Source of the DNA: Dongia_A sp044226685
Lineage (GTDB): Bacteria > Pseudomonadota > Alphaproteobacteria > Dongiales > Dongiaceae
DNA: 64,000 nt
Reading direction: 5' to 3'
Assembly (NCBI GenBank): GCA_044226685.1
Contig: JBGAGP010000004.1
Location: 10,257 to 74,256 of the forward strand
This document shows positions 1 to 10,912 of the stretch, in pieces (position 1 is the first letter of the stretch; each line of letters opens with the position of its first letter). Under the pieces are notes generated by a model. That model searched no databases and was not told where the DNA came from. It saw only the letters and a list, made by a program, of their open reading frames with translations. Made by a program: the position numbers and the translations under genes.

Positions 1-1
1 G

Positions 2-352
2 GTGTTCACCCACATTCCCTCCAGCCTCTGCCTGATCGGCGCGGCGGTGGTGCCGAGCCTTGAGGTGGCCCTCGTCCTGCTGCTGGTGCGCTCCGCTCTG
101 TCGCAGATGGATGTTCCGACCCGCTCCTCCTATGTGATGGCAGTGGTGACGCCGCCCGAGCGCGCGGCGGCGGCGAGCATCACCTCGGTGCCGCGCAGCC
201 TTGCCGCGGCCTTGAGCCCGGCCATGGCCGGCGCCCTGTTCGCCGCCGGCCATGAGGCCTGGCCATTCATTCTCTGCGGGGTGCTGAAGATCCTCTATGA
301 TTTCGGTCTGCTCTGGGCCTTCCGGCACATCAGGCCGCCGGAAGAGCGGTGA
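2..352 (+). CDS. MFS transporter, C-terminal fragment (cut by window start)
   Basis: This is the last 116 residues of a multidrug-type major facilitator transporter. The reading frame is open to the left edge, so the true start lies outside the window. Hydrophobic segments (a helix ending in LVLLLVRSALSQMD, then PAMAGALFAAG and FILCGVLKILYDFGLLWAF) match the last three or four helices of a 12-helix MFS protein. The motif DVPTRSSYVMAVVTPPER between helices is typical of the second half of drug:proton antiporters. The substrate cannot be told. It ends 84 bases before the PadR gene and probably belongs to a separate unit. Confidence 0.75.
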   Translation: MFTHIPSSLCLIGAAVVPSLEVALVLLLVRSALSQMDVPTRSSYVMAVVTPPERAAAASITSVPRSLAAALSPAMAGALFAAGHEAWPFILCGVLKILYDFGLLWAFRHIRPPEER

Positions 353-401
353 CCTCTTGGCCAACCCTTCGGCGCGGGTGTTGACCGCTCCGCCCGGATA
401 A

Positions 402-426
402 TCGAATATCGATATCGAAATTCGAT
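402..426. promoter_or_regulatory. Overlapping TCGA palindromes, likely PadR operator
   Basis: Just upstream of the PadR start lie two small palindromes: TCGATATCGA (409-418) and ATCGAAATTCGAT (414-426). They are AT-rich in an otherwise GC-rich context. PadR regulators usually bind inverted repeats at their own promoter, so autoregulation of padR-chrA is a fair inference. No promoter hexamers were assigned. Confidence 0.45.
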
Positions 427-436
427 TTCGTATGAG

Positions 437-775
437 ATGGAAGGGTGGATGGAGCATCAGGAGCTTCTGTCCGGCCTCGTTCGCCTGCACATCCTCCATC
501 ATGCGGTGGAAGGCGAGGTCTATGGCCAGTGGATGATCGAGGAACTCGCCCGCCACGGCTACCGGCTGAGCCCGGGGACCCTTTACCCGATGCTCCATGC
601 CATGGAGCGCAAAGGCTATCTCGCCGTGCGGGAAGAGCGCCACGGACGTGCCCTCCGCCGGCTCTATTGCGCGACGCCGCTCGGCCGCAAGGCCCTGGAG
701 ACGGCGCGGCAGAAGGTGAGCGAGCTCTTCAAAGAAATGCGGCCCAGCCCACCAGCGGGGACCACGAAGCCATGA
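437..775 (+). CDS. PadR family transcriptional regulator
   Basis: A 112-residue winged-helix regulator. The pattern LHILHHAVEGEVYGQWMIEE, then LSPGTLYPMLHAMERKGYL, then RRLYCATPLGRKAL is the classical PadR signature, with the recognition helix in the SPGTLYPML segment. It lacks the long C-terminal dimer domain, so it belongs to the short PadR group. The start at 437 could instead be the internal Met at 449. The stop overlaps the chrA start in an ATGA, so the two genes are translationally coupled and the protein most likely controls chrA. The inducer is unknown; chromate or sulfate stress is an inference from context. Confidence 0.85.
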   Translation: MEGWMEHQELLSGLVRLHILHHAVEGEVYGQWMIEELARHGYRLSPGTLYPMLHAMERKGYLAVREERHGRALRRLYCATPLGRKALETARQKVSELFKEMRPSPPAGTTKP

Positions 776-2067
776 GCCAGGAAACCTGGGCCGGGAAGCA
801 TGAGCGGGGAAACATGAGCCGGGACGACGTCGCCGATGCCGCCATTCCTGCAACTCCGACGCGGGGCACGCCGCTCGAGGTTCTCGTCGCCTTCCTGAAG
901 CTTGGATTCACCTGCTTCGGGGGGCCGATCGCCCATCTCGGCTATTTCCGGGATGAGCTGGTGCTGCGCCGCCGCTGGCTCGATGACGAGGCCTATGCCG
1001 ATCTCGTGGCCCTGTGCCAGTTCCTGCCTGGCCCCGCCTCCAGCCAGCTGGGCTTCGCGCTGGGACTGATCCGCGGCGGCGGGTTCCTTGGCGGCATCGC
1101 CGCATGGGCTGGCTTCACCCTTCCATCGGCCATCGCGCTCGTGGCGGTCGCGCTGGGCGCCGCCGTCCTCGCAGGGCCCGCGGCCGAAGGCATTCTGCAC
1201 GGGTTGAAGCTCGTCGCCGTCGCCGTGGTGGCCCAGGCGGTCTGGGGCATGGTGCGCACGCTCACCCCCGATCGGCCACGGGCCGGCATCGCCCTCGCAT
1301 CGGTCGCCCTGGTGGTGTTTGCCGGCGGCGCCTTCGGACAGATCGCGGCTATTGCCGCGGGGGCGCTGGCGGGCCTGGTGCTGTGCCGCGACCAGAGCGC
1401 AGGGGGACGTGGCGCGCAGATCCCGTTCCACGCCCCGCCGGTGCCCCTGTCCCGCCGGACGGGGGTGCTGCTACTCGCCGCCTTCGCGGCGCTGCTGGTG
1501 GTGCCGCCGATCCTGGCGCCGGCGACCGGATTCCAGGGGCTGGCCCTCTTCGACGCCTTCTACCGCTCGGGCGCCCTGGTGTTCGGCGGCGGCCACGTGG
1601 TTCTGCCGCTGCTGCAGGCCGAGGTGGTGGCGCCGGGCTGGGTCTCGCCCGACGACTTCCTCGCCGGCTACGGCCTCGTCCAGGCGGTGCCGGGTCCGCT
1701 CTTCACCTTCGCGGCATGGCTCGGCGCCGTGATGCGGCCGGAACCGAACGGCATCGCCGGCGCCGCCATCGCCCTCGTGGCGGTGTTCCTGCCGGGCACC
1801 CTGCTGGTGACGGGCATGCTGCCGTTCTGGGACACGCTGCGGCGCAAGACCCTGGCCCAGGCCGCCATGCGCGGCGCGAACGCGGCGGTCGTTGGCATCC
1901 TCGGGGCCGCGCTCTACAGCCCCGTCTTCACCGGCGCGGTGTTCGATGCCCCGGATTTCGTGGTGGCGCTGGCGGGCTTCCTGCTGCTCACCGTGTGGCG
2001 CGTCCCGCCGCTCGTCGTGGTGCTTCTGCTCGCCGCGGCCGGAGGCCTGCGGCATACCTTGACCTGA
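772..2067 (+). CDS. chrA: Chromate efflux transporter ChrA (long form)
   Basis: A 431-residue CHR-superfamily inner-membrane protein that exports chromate and gives Cr(VI) resistance in characterised homologues. It shows the expected internal duplication. The first half has FLKLGFTCFGGPIAHLGYF and CQFLPGPASSQLGFALG. The second half has the related GALVFGGGHVVLPLL and GYGLVQAVPGPLFTFAAWLG. Each half is followed by several hydrophobic helices. The start at 772 overlaps the padR stop (ATGA); reading further upstream would run through padR in another frame. A rhodanese gene follows 20 bases downstream, so padR-chrA-rhodanese is likely one operon. Confidence 0.9.
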   Translation: MSQETWAGKHERGNMSRDDVADAAIPATPTRGTPLEVLVAFLKLGFTCFGGPIAHLGYFRDELVLRRRWLDDEAYADLVALCQFLPGPASSQLGFALGLIRGGGFLGGIAAWAGFTLPSAIALVAVALGAAVLAGPAAEGILHGLKLVAVAVVAQAVWGMVRTLTPDRPRAGIALASVALVVFAGGAFGQIAAIAAGALAGLVLCRDQSAGGRGAQIPFHAPPVPLSRRTGVLLLAAFAALLVVPPILAPATGFQGLALFDAFYRSGALVFGGGHVVLPLLQAEVVAPGWVSPDDFLAGYGLVQAVPGPLFTFAAWLGAVMRPEPNGIAGAAIALVAVFLPGTLLVTGMLPFWDTLRRKTLAQAAMRGANAAVVGILGAALYSPVFTGAVFDAPDFVVALAGFLLLTVWRVPPLVVVLLLAAAGGLRHTLT

Positions 2068-2087
2068 CGCCGATCCGGGGGATGTCC

Positions 2088-2897
2088 ATGTCACAGGATC
2101 CGGTCATCGCGCCTTCGGCCCTGGCGTTTCTCGGCGCCTTCCATCTCCTCGACGTCCGTTCCCCGGACGCGTTTGAAAAGGGCCATGCGCCGGGCGCCGT
2201 CCGCGTGCCCATCGCGGCGTGGGAGGCGGCGGCACGGGCCGCCGAGACCACCCTCGATACGTCCACCTATTGGGAAGGCGCCATCCGCGGGCTCGGTCTC
2301 GATCCGGCGGCTCCGGTGGTGGTGAGCGATGACGGCCGGATGACGGACGCGGCCCGTGTCTGGTTCATCCTGCAATATTTCGGGGTAAAGACCCTGGTCC
2401 TGAACGGTGGCTGGCCGACCCTGTCCGGGTTTCCGGATCGCGTCGCCGGCATTCGCCCGGCGGTCCCCACCGCGGCGTTCCGGGCCCATCCCGGCACCGG
2501 ACCGGTCGGACTCGTCGACCGCACCGAATTGAGGGGCGGGCTGGGCAGGGCCCACATTCTCGATGCCCGGACCTCGGCGGAATTCATCGGCGAGGACCTG
2601 CGCCGCAACGCGCGGGGCGGACATCTGCCCGGTGCCCGGCTTCTGCCGCATGCCGACCTCGTCGGTTCGGGCGGTCTGAAGCCGGCCGGCGACCTGCACG
2701 CGCTGCTGTCCGCTGCCGGGTTCGGCCCCGGCGACCACATCGTCACCCATTGCGATGGCGGCGGGCGCGCGGCCCTTGCGGCTCTCGCCGCCTTGCGGGC
2801 GGGCTATGACGACGTCCAGGTCTACTATTTGAGCTTTGCCGACTGGGCGAAGGACGAGAGTTGCCCGATCGTGCGGGACGAACAAGGACCCGCCTGA
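2088..2897 (+). CDS. Tandem-domain rhodanese (sulfurtransferase)
   Basis: A 269-residue protein with two rhodanese domains. The N-terminal one (about 10-115) has VVVSDDGRMTDAARVW where the catalytic loop would sit, with Asp in place of Cys, so it is the usual inactive domain. The C-terminal one (about 135-265) carries HCDGGGRAALAALAAL, with the active-site Cys in the expected loop. Thiosulfate or 3-mercaptopyruvate is the likely sulfur donor. The start at 2088 is chosen because GGGGG lies six bases upstream; 2082 is an in-frame alternative. Coupling to chrA suggests a role in sulfur or thiol metabolism during chromate stress, which is an inference. Confidence 0.85.
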   Translation: MSQDPVIAPSALAFLGAFHLLDVRSPDAFEKGHAPGAVRVPIAAWEAAARAAETTLDTSTYWEGAIRGLGLDPAAPVVVSDDGRMTDAARVWFILQYFGVKTLVLNGGWPTLSGFPDRVAGIRPAVPTAAFRAHPGTGPVGLVDRTELRGGLGRAHILDARTSAEFIGEDLRRNARGGHLPGARLLPHADLVGSGGLKPAGDLHALLSAAGFGPGDHIVTHCDGGGRAALAALAALRAGYDDVQVYYLSFADWAKDESCPIVRDEQGPA

Positions 2898-3015
2898 TAG
2901 TGGTTCAGGGAAAACCAATGCGCGCACAGGTGACCTCGTCGGCGCGCACATTGATCCTGCTCAAGGCGGTCCTTTCATGCGCACCTACGATGAGGCATAG
3001 TTCGCCGGTGAGGCG

Positions 3016-3411
3016 ATGGGGCATATGATTAGGCTCAGATCCGCAGCGGGGTGGGTGAAAGTGCTGCCAGCGATCCTGGTGGCAATGGCCATGCTGTTCG
3101 GACCCATCGCCAGCGCCTATTCCGCGCCATGCCACGACGACGGGGACCCGGCATACGCCGCTGCGGCGGATCATCCGCATCAGGTCGCCTCGCCCGATCC
3201 CGCGGATCATCATCCGGACGAGCCGACCCAAACCGCTGACCACGGAAAATGCTGCAGCGTCTCCTGCAGCGTCTATGTGCCCGTGGCAAACGGCGTGGAC
3301 CTCCACGTTCTGGATCTGGTCTTTGTGCGACAGCCCTTTGATCTCGCCAACCAGGCCGGGGACGGCCTGGCGGTCTTGCCCGGCCTCGATCCCCCTCGTT
3401 TCCAGAGCTGA
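3016..3411 (+). CDS. Exported His/Cys-rich small protein
   Basis: A 131-residue protein of unknown function. The N-terminus has a basic stretch and a hydrophobic segment (VLPAILVAMAMLFGPIASAYSA), consistent with a Sec signal peptide. The mature part is rich in His and Asp (DHPHQ, DHHPDEP) and holds a cysteine cluster, GKCCSVSCSVYVPV, at about residues 76-89. Such clusters suggest periplasmic metal binding, and the downstream copper genes support that inference. It resembles the small DUF2946-like proteins found beside copper genes, but the family assignment is uncertain. Confidence 0.6.
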   Translation: MGHMIRLRSAAGWVKVLPAILVAMAMLFGPIASAYSAPCHDDGDPAYAAAADHPHQVASPDPADHHPDEPTQTADHGKCCSVSCSVYVPVANGVDLHVLDLVFVRQPFDLANQAGDGLAVLPGLDPPRFQS

Positions 3412-3470
3412 TAGCGGTCTCAACGCATTCCAGGCGTGAGGCGGACGCGCGAAGCGGCACCCGTTGAGGG

Positions 3471-3494
3471 TTCCGACGCGTCGACGCGCCGGAA
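3471..3494. promoter_or_regulatory. 24-bp near-perfect palindrome upstream of the DUF3141 gene
   Basis: The sequence runs TTCCG-ACGCG-TCGACG-CGCCGGAA, which is symmetric about GTCGAC apart from one mismatched pair. It lies between the His/Cys-rich gene and the DUF3141 gene, 54 bases before the latter's start. It could be an operator for the copper cassette or part of a terminator; there is no T-run, which favours an operator. Confidence 0.35.
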
Positions 3495-3548
3495 GATGCC
3501 CCGACATCAGCGTCGGCCTTGTGCCGATGGGGAAACAAGGACCTTTCC

Positions 3549-5447
3549 ATGCACGGTCGCGACACGCTTGCCGAGCCTATGGCCGGCACGGCTGCACCTG
3601 GGCAATCCGGACTGACTGGCACCGGAGCCCGGCAGCAAACCCGCGATGCCCAGGGGGGCGCCTTCTCCAGCGATCCCGGAACGTTCGCTCGCGATTTTCT
3701 GTCTTATGGCAGAGACGCGGCCGAGCGCTGGATCCTGTTCTGGGACACGCTGCGCCAGCGGGCTGACAACATGCTGGCGCACGAGCGCGCCGGAAAGCCG
3801 CCGCTGCTCGACTTCGACTACGAGGTCGTGCTCGATGCCCGCCGGTTCGAGCATCCGACAAACTATGCGCTCCTGCGCGTGACCCGCGTCGGGGACGAAT
3901 GTTTGGAAGACTGCCTGGACGCGGCCAAGCCACCCGTGGTGATCCTCGACCCGCGCGCCGGCCACGGCCCCGGCATCGGCGGCTTCAAGCAGGAATCCGA
4001 GGTCGGCATCGCCCTGCACCAAGGTCACCCGGTCTATTTCGTCACCTTCTCTCCCGAGCCTGCCGCAGGGCAGACGCTCGCCGACGTGCTTCACGCGCTG
4101 CGGCGGTTCGTCGAGGAGGTGTCACGCCGGCATTCCGGCGCCGCGCCGGTGCTCTATGGAAACTGCCAGGCCGGCTGGGCAGTGACGCTGCTCGCCGCAG
4201 ACTGCGCCGGGCTGACAGGTCCCGTCGTCCTCAACGGGACCCCTTTGTCCTACTGGGCCGGCGAGAGCGGCATCAACCCCATGCGCATCGCCGCCGGCTT
4301 CGAGGGCGGGGCCTGGCTGACGCACCTTGTCTCCGACCTCGGCGACGGCCGTTTCGACGGCGCCTTCCTGGTGCAGAACTTCGAGGGGCTGAAGCCCGAG
4401 GCCGTGTGGGAGAAGTACGCGAACCTCTATGCCCACATGGATACGGAGCGGGAGCGGTTCCTCGCCTTCGAGCGCTGGTGGGGCGGCTACTACTTCCTGA
4501 GCCGGGAGGAGATCCTCGCCATCGTGGAGAATTTCTTCGTCGGCAACCGGCTGGAGCAGGGCCGCGTCCAGATCTGCGAAGGGTGCCATGCGGACCTCAG
4601 GCGCATCCGAAATCCGCTCGTGATCTTCGCCTCCTACGGCGACAACATCACGCCGCCCCATCAGGCGCTCGGCTGGATACCGGCCGTGTACAAGGATACG
4701 GACGACCTGAAGGCGGCGGGCCAGCGCATCGTTTATCTCATCAACCGCCATGTGGGTCACCTCGGCATCTTCGTTTCCGCAAAGGTTGCGCGGCTGGAGC
4801 ATCGGGCCATCCTCGAGAGCCTGCCGCGGATCGAGACGCTCCCGCCCGGCCTCTACGAGATGAAGATCGACAATCCGTCCGGCGATCCCGATTGCCGTGA
4901 GGGCGCCTATCAGGTCCTCTTCGAGGCGCGCGAGGTGTCAGACATCCGCTTCGCCCGGCAGGACCCTGCCTTCGAGCGCGTGCGCGACCTGTCGGAGCGC
5001 AACGAAGCCTTCTACCGCACGTTCGTCAGCCCCTGGGTACGGGCGCTGACGACGCCCTGGTCGGCGGCGATGCTTGAGACGCTGCACCCCATGCGCACCA
5101 GCCGCTACCTGTTGTCGGAAGGCTTTATGCCCTGGATGCGCGGTGTCCGATGGCTCGCGGAGCAGGTCGCCGCCGACCGGCATCTGGCCGCAGCGGACAA
5201 CCCCTTCAAGGTCGAGGAGGAGCACGTCGTCTCGCGCGTCGCCAAGGGGATCGAGCAGGGGCGGCGCCTGCGGGACGCCCTGTGGGAGCGCCTCTTCGAC
5301 AGCCTCTATGGCGGCGCAGGCAATGCCCGCCCCGTCGTGCCGGAACACCGGGGCGCGATCGATGAAGCACTGCCGCAAGACACACGGAGCGGTTTGGATT
5401 TCCAGGCGGCCGGCATCAGCCGGGCCGCACCGATAGGAGGGAACTGA
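3549..5447 (+). CDS. DUF3141 alpha/beta-hydrolase, PHA-synthase-like
   Basis: A 632-residue cytoplasmic protein of the DUF3141 family, related to poly(3-hydroxyalkanoate) synthases. The nucleophile elbow reads VLYGNCQAGWAV with Cys at about residue 206. That is the G-x-C-x-G box of PHA synthases, in place of the Ser of ordinary lipases. A likely catalytic Asp sits in FASYGDNITPPHQALGW and a His in NRHVGHLGIFVS. The start at 3549 has AAGGA seven bases upstream; an earlier Met at 3519 lacks one. It is followed three bases later by a Spy-like gene. Its real reaction is not known; membership of the copper cassette is positional evidence only. Confidence 0.8.
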   Translation: MHGRDTLAEPMAGTAAPGQSGLTGTGARQQTRDAQGGAFSSDPGTFARDFLSYGRDAAERWILFWDTLRQRADNMLAHERAGKPPLLDFDYEVVLDARRFEHPTNYALLRVTRVGDECLEDCLDAAKPPVVILDPRAGHGPGIGGFKQESEVGIALHQGHPVYFVTFSPEPAAGQTLADVLHALRRFVEEVSRRHSGAAPVLYGNCQAGWAVTLLAADCAGLTGPVVLNGTPLSYWAGESGINPMRIAAGFEGGAWLTHLVSDLGDGRFDGAFLVQNFEGLKPEAVWEKYANLYAHMDTERERFLAFERWWGGYYFLSREEILAIVENFFVGNRLEQGRVQICEGCHADLRRIRNPLVIFASYGDNITPPHQALGWIPAVYKDTDDLKAAGQRIVYLINRHVGHLGIFVSAKVARLEHRAILESLPRIETLPPGLYEMKIDNPSGDPDCREGAYQVLFEAREVSDIRFARQDPAFERVRDLSERNEAFYRTFVSPWVRALTTPWSAAMLETLHPMRTSRYLLSEGFMPWMRGVRWLAEQVAADRHLAAADNPFKVEEEHVVSRVAKGIEQGRRLRDALWERLFDSLYGGAGNARPVVPEHRGAIDEALPQDTRSGLDFQAAGISRAAPIGGN

Positions 5448-5449
5448 CC

Positions 5450-6040
5450 ATGACGACGTTTCGCAATCTGATGCTCGCCGGCGCGCTGCTGCTCGCCACG
5501 CCAGGCTTCGCCGAGGACGCGCACCATCCGCCGGAGGCCCAGCCTGCTGCGCCCCAGGCTGCCGCGCCAGCTCCACAACCCTCTCAGGCTGCACCGATGC
5601 CCGGTGGTCCCCAAGGCATGATGGGGCCGGGCATGATGGGCCAGGGTGGCATGGGCATGATGGGCGGCGGAAACGCAGGGGCCGGCATGGGGATGAGCCA
5701 GATGATGGACCCCGGCCGCATCGCAGGGCGCATCGCCTTCCTGAAGGCCGAACTGAAGATCACTGACGCCCAGCAGCCCCTATGGAATGCGTTCGTCGAG
5801 GCGCTCAAGGCCAACCGCGCGATGATGGGCGACATGCAGGAGATGATGATGGCTGCGCAGGGGGGCGCCGCCCCGACCCTCATCCAGCGGATTGAGGGCC
5901 ATGAGCGCATGCTCGCCACCCGTCTCGAAGCGGTGCGCCGCCTCAAGACTGCGCTCGGGCCGCTCTACGCGTCGTTCGACGAAGCGCAAAAGCGCACGGC
6001 GGACCAGCTCATGATGCCGGGTGGAATGGGCCCCATGTGA
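5450..6040 (+). CDS. Spy/CpxP-like periplasmic protein, Met-rich
   Basis: A 196-residue exported protein. A signal peptide (NLMLAGALLLATPGFAEDA) is followed by a Pro/Ala/Gln linker and a methionine-rich segment at about residues 45-90 with repeated MMG and GMG units. A helical domain follows with the LTxxQ-like ITDAQQPLWNAFVEALK typical of Spy/CpxP chaperones. Methionine clusters bind Cu(I) in several periplasmic copper proteins, so copper buffering plus chaperone activity during metal stress is a reasonable inference. It lies three bases after the DUF3141 gene, clearly in the same operon. Confidence 0.8.
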   Translation: MTTFRNLMLAGALLLATPGFAEDAHHPPEAQPAAPQAAAPAPQPSQAAPMPGGPQGMMGPGMMGQGGMGMMGGGNAGAGMGMSQMMDPGRIAGRIAFLKAELKITDAQQPLWNAFVEALKANRAMMGDMQEMMMAAQGGAAPTLIQRIEGHERMLATRLEAVRRLKTALGPLYASFDEAQKRTADQLMMPGGMGPM

Positions 6041-6107
6041 GCGTCGAACCTCGCTGGCAGGTCGGCGATCGCGGCCGGCCTGCTCGGATCAGGTGGAGGA
6101 GGACCAA

Positions 6108-6401
6108 ATGTCCTGGCATGACGACACCGGCCATATGCCGCGGCCCGGCAACGACACCGGCACGCGCGCCCCGCACCGAAGCTTCTGGCGCTCACCCGGC
6201 GGCATCGTCGCCATCGGCTTTCTTCTCGCGGTGGCCTTTCTTTTGTTCTCGGAGCACCGCGCCCATGCGCTGGGGTATCTGCCCTTCCTCCTGCTGCTCG
6301 CCTGCCCGCTGATGCACATGTTCATGCATCACGGCCACGGCCATCATGCGGGACACCAACCAGGCGAACGGACGCCGGGCCCCGATGGGGGTAACCGATG
6401 A
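6108..6401 (+). CDS. DUF2933 small membrane protein
   Basis: A 97-residue protein with two close hydrophobic segments (IVAIGFLLAVAFLLF and LGYLPFLLLLACPLMHMFM) followed by a His-rich tail (HHGHGHHAGH). This is the DUF2933 pattern, common beside copper ATPases in alphaproteobacteria. The start at 6108 follows a strong GGAGGAGGA. The stop overlaps the next gene's ATG by four bases. The His/Met-rich C-terminus suggests metal contact at the membrane, but no function is established. Confidence 0.75.
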   Translation: MSWHDDTGHMPRPGNDTGTRAPHRSFWRSPGGIVAIGFLLAVAFLLFSEHRAHALGYLPFLLLLACPLMHMFMHHGHGHHAGHQPGERTPGPDGGNR

Positions 6402-7064
6402 CCGAGACTCCCGCTTATGGCCTGTGGGGCCTCGTGATCATCAACTCGTTGGTCTTCATCCTGTTTGCGGCAAGCTTCACCCGGCTGCAGACACCGCGGG
6501 ACTGGCGCACGCTCGGGGCGTTCTCGGCTTTCATCCTCGCCCTGTTCACCGAGATGTACGGCTTTCCGCTGACCATCTATCTCGTGTCGGGATGGCTCGG
6601 CCGGCAGTTTCCCGGCGTCGATTTCTGGTCCCACGACGCCGGCCATCTGCTGGAGACCCTGTTCGGGTGGCGCGTGAACCCGCATTTCGGGCCGTTCCAC
6701 ATCCTCAGCAACATTCTGATCTTCGGCGGCTTCTGGCTGCTCGCGGTAAGCTGGAACGTGCTTTATGCGGCCCAGCGCGATCATCGCCTTGCGACCGAAG
6801 GCCCGTACGCCCGGGTCCGGCATCCCCAGTACGCCGCCTTCGTCGTCATCATGTTCGGCTTCCTGCTGCAGTGGCCGACGCTGGTCACGCTCGCCATGTT
6901 CCCGATCCTGGTCTGGGTCTATGTCCGGCTGGCGCGGCAGGAGGAAGCGGCTGCCCGCACCGAGTTCGGGCCCCTGTGGGACGACTACGCGCGTCGCGTT
7001 CCCGCCTTTCTCCCTCGTATCGCAATTTCATCCCCATACGCCCCTCGCCCCGGAGACGGTCCTC

Positions 7065-7072
<8 letters not shown>
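6398..7072 (+). CDS. Isoprenylcysteine methyltransferase (ICMT/PEMT)-family membrane protein
   Basis: A 224-residue polytopic membrane protein. The C-terminal part EGPYARVRHPQYAAFVVIMFG, followed by a long helix and RLARQEEAAARTEFG, is the SAM-binding signature of the ICMT/phospholipid methyltransferase family. The N-terminal half adds at least three helices. It overlaps DUF2933 by four bases at its start and the copper ATPase by eight at its end, so it belongs to the copper operon. The methyl acceptor is unknown; bacterial members modify lipids or small molecules rather than prenylated proteins. Confidence 0.75.
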
Positions 7073-9446
<2,374 letters not shown>

Positions 9447-9498
9447 GGCGTCCTCGTTCGTGGACTGCAGAGACGGCTCCGGCTCCAGGGAGGGAACC

Positions 9499-9618
9499 AT
9501 GATGAATCTCGACGGCATGATGGGCTCCGGCATGTGGGGGATGTGGCTGTTCGGCCTCCTGATCCTGGTACTGGTCGTCCTCGGGATCGCGGCGCTCATC
9601 AAGTATCTCGGTCGATGA
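9499..9618 (+). CDS. Small Met-rich membrane protein (39 residues)
   Basis: A short gene 52 bases after the copper ATPase with a clear AGGGAGG ribosome site. The product begins MMNLDGMMGSGMWGMW, continues with one hydrophobic helix (LFGLLILVLVVLGIAALI) and ends KYLGR. Similar small membrane peptides often follow copper ATPases in Hyphomicrobiales. A role as an accessory to the pump, or in membrane Cu(I) binding through the methionines, is an inference. Confidence 0.65.
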   Translation: MMNLDGMMGSGMWGMWLFGLLILVLVVLGIAALIKYLGR

Positions 9619-9682
9619 GACCGCGTCCCTCCGGTCGGACGCCGTGGACATGCGTTTCGCGACGATGATCGGCGGGACCGCT

Positions 9683-10912
9683 TCAGGACTTCGGGCTGAG
9701 ATCGAACGTGATCACGAGCGCGGATGCGAGGAGGGCGAAGACGGCTCCGGCGATGAACGTCGTCCGGGCGCCGCTGACGTCCCACAGGAGACCGGCGGCG
9801 AGGCTCGCTGCCAGCGTCGCGAGGCCGGTGGCGAGATTGAACAGGCCGAAGGCTGATCCGCGCAGCGTCGCCGGGGCGTTCTGGGCCACGAGCTTGGCGA
9901 GGAGGCCCTGGGTGAGCGCCATGTGCACGCCCCACAGGCCGATGCCGAGGAATGCTCCCCACAGGCCCGGGACGAAGGCGAGGGTGAGGTCGGCCGCCAC
10001 CAGCACGGCAAGGCCGCTGAGCAAAAGCCGCTCCGGCGGAGCCTGATCCGACCAGGCGCCGGCGGGATAGGCGCCGAGGGAATAGACGACATTCATCGCG
10101 ACGAGCACGAACGGAGCGAACGCCAGCGGCAGTCCCTCGTCGTGGGCCTTCAGGACGAGGAAGGCCTCGCTGAAGCGCGCGAGCGTGAAGACGACACCGA
10201 TGGTCACAACGACAAGGAAGGGACGTTCGAGGCGCCTGAGATCCGCGATCCGCACCGGCGGAGGTCGGCCTGTTCCAACCGTGCCCACGGACCGATCCTC
10301 GACGCCGAGGACGACGCAGAGCACGGCAAGAGAGCCGGGAACGAGAGCGACCCAGAAGACCGCCCGCATGTCGTCGGCGAACAGCGCCATCAGCGCGACG
10401 GCAAGCAGCGGCCCGACGAAGGCGCCCACCGTGTCGAGGGCCTGGCGCAAGCCGTAGGCGCGTCCGCGGATCCCAGGCGGGGTGACGTCGGCCACGAGCG
10501 CATCGCGGGGCGCACCCCGGATGCCCTTGCCGATGCGGTCGGCGAAGCGCGCGGCGAACACCATCGCCGGAGCGCCGGCCAGGGCAAAGAACGGCTTGGA
10601 TGCGGCGCCGAGCCCGTAACCGAGCAGGATCAGAGGCTTGCGCCGACCGAAGCGGTCCGACAAATAGCCCGAGAAGACCTTCGCGATCTGCGCCGTGGAT
10701 TCCCCGACGCCCTCGATCAGGCCCACCATGGCGACGCTCGCACCGAGCGTGCCGGTGAGAAAGAGCGGCAGCAGCGCGTGAATCATCTCGGACGAGATGT
10801 CCATGAACATGCTGACCAAGCCGAGGGCCCAGACGGTCCTCGGGATGGGGGGGCGCGGACCTGCAGCCTCCGGGCGGCTTTCCGGCAGGGCCCCGTCCGC
10901 GTCGTGCATCAC
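9683..10912 (-). CDS. MFS transporter
   Basis: A 409-residue, 12-helix major facilitator protein. The loop between helices 2 and 3 has GYLSDRFGRRKPLILLGYG, the MFS signature, and there is FADRIGKGIRGAPRDALVAD between helices 4 and 5. This resembles the permeases annotated as metal or drug exporters near multicopper oxidases. Its start overlaps the multicopper oxidase stop by four bases, so the two are co-transcribed and it is the last gene of the leftward metal run. The substrate is not evident. It converges on the copper ATPase operon, with 64 bases between. Confidence 0.8.
   Translation of the reverse strand: MMHDADGALPESRPEAAGPRPPIPRTVWALGLVSMFMDISSEMIHALLPLFLTGTLGASVAMVGLIEGVGESTAQIAKVFSGYLSDRFGRRKPLILLGYGLGAASKPFFALAGAPAMVFAARFADRIGKGIRGAPRDALVADVTPPGIRGRAYGLRQALDTVGAFVGPLLAVALMALFADDMRAVFWVALVPGSLAVLCVVLGVEDRSVGTVGTGRPPPVRIADLRRLERPFLVVVTIGVVFTLARFSEAFLVLKAHDEGLPLAFAPFVLVAMNVVYSLGAYPAGAWSDQAPPERLLLSGLAVLVAADLTLAFVPGLWGAFLGIGLWGVHMALTQGLLAKLVAQNAPATLRGSAFGLFNLATGLATLAASLAAGLLWDVSGARTTFIAGAVFALLASALVITFDLSPKS

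Noticed and set aside
1014..2087. Upstream extension of the rhodanese frame through chrA
   Set aside because: The residues before 2082 are Arg/Pro/Ala-rich shadow sequence; the rhodanese fold begins at the chosen start.
9619..9682. Possible terminator between the converging copper ATPase unit and MFS gene
   Set aside because: Only a 5-bp stem (GACCG/CGGTC) without a T tract was found, too weak to support.
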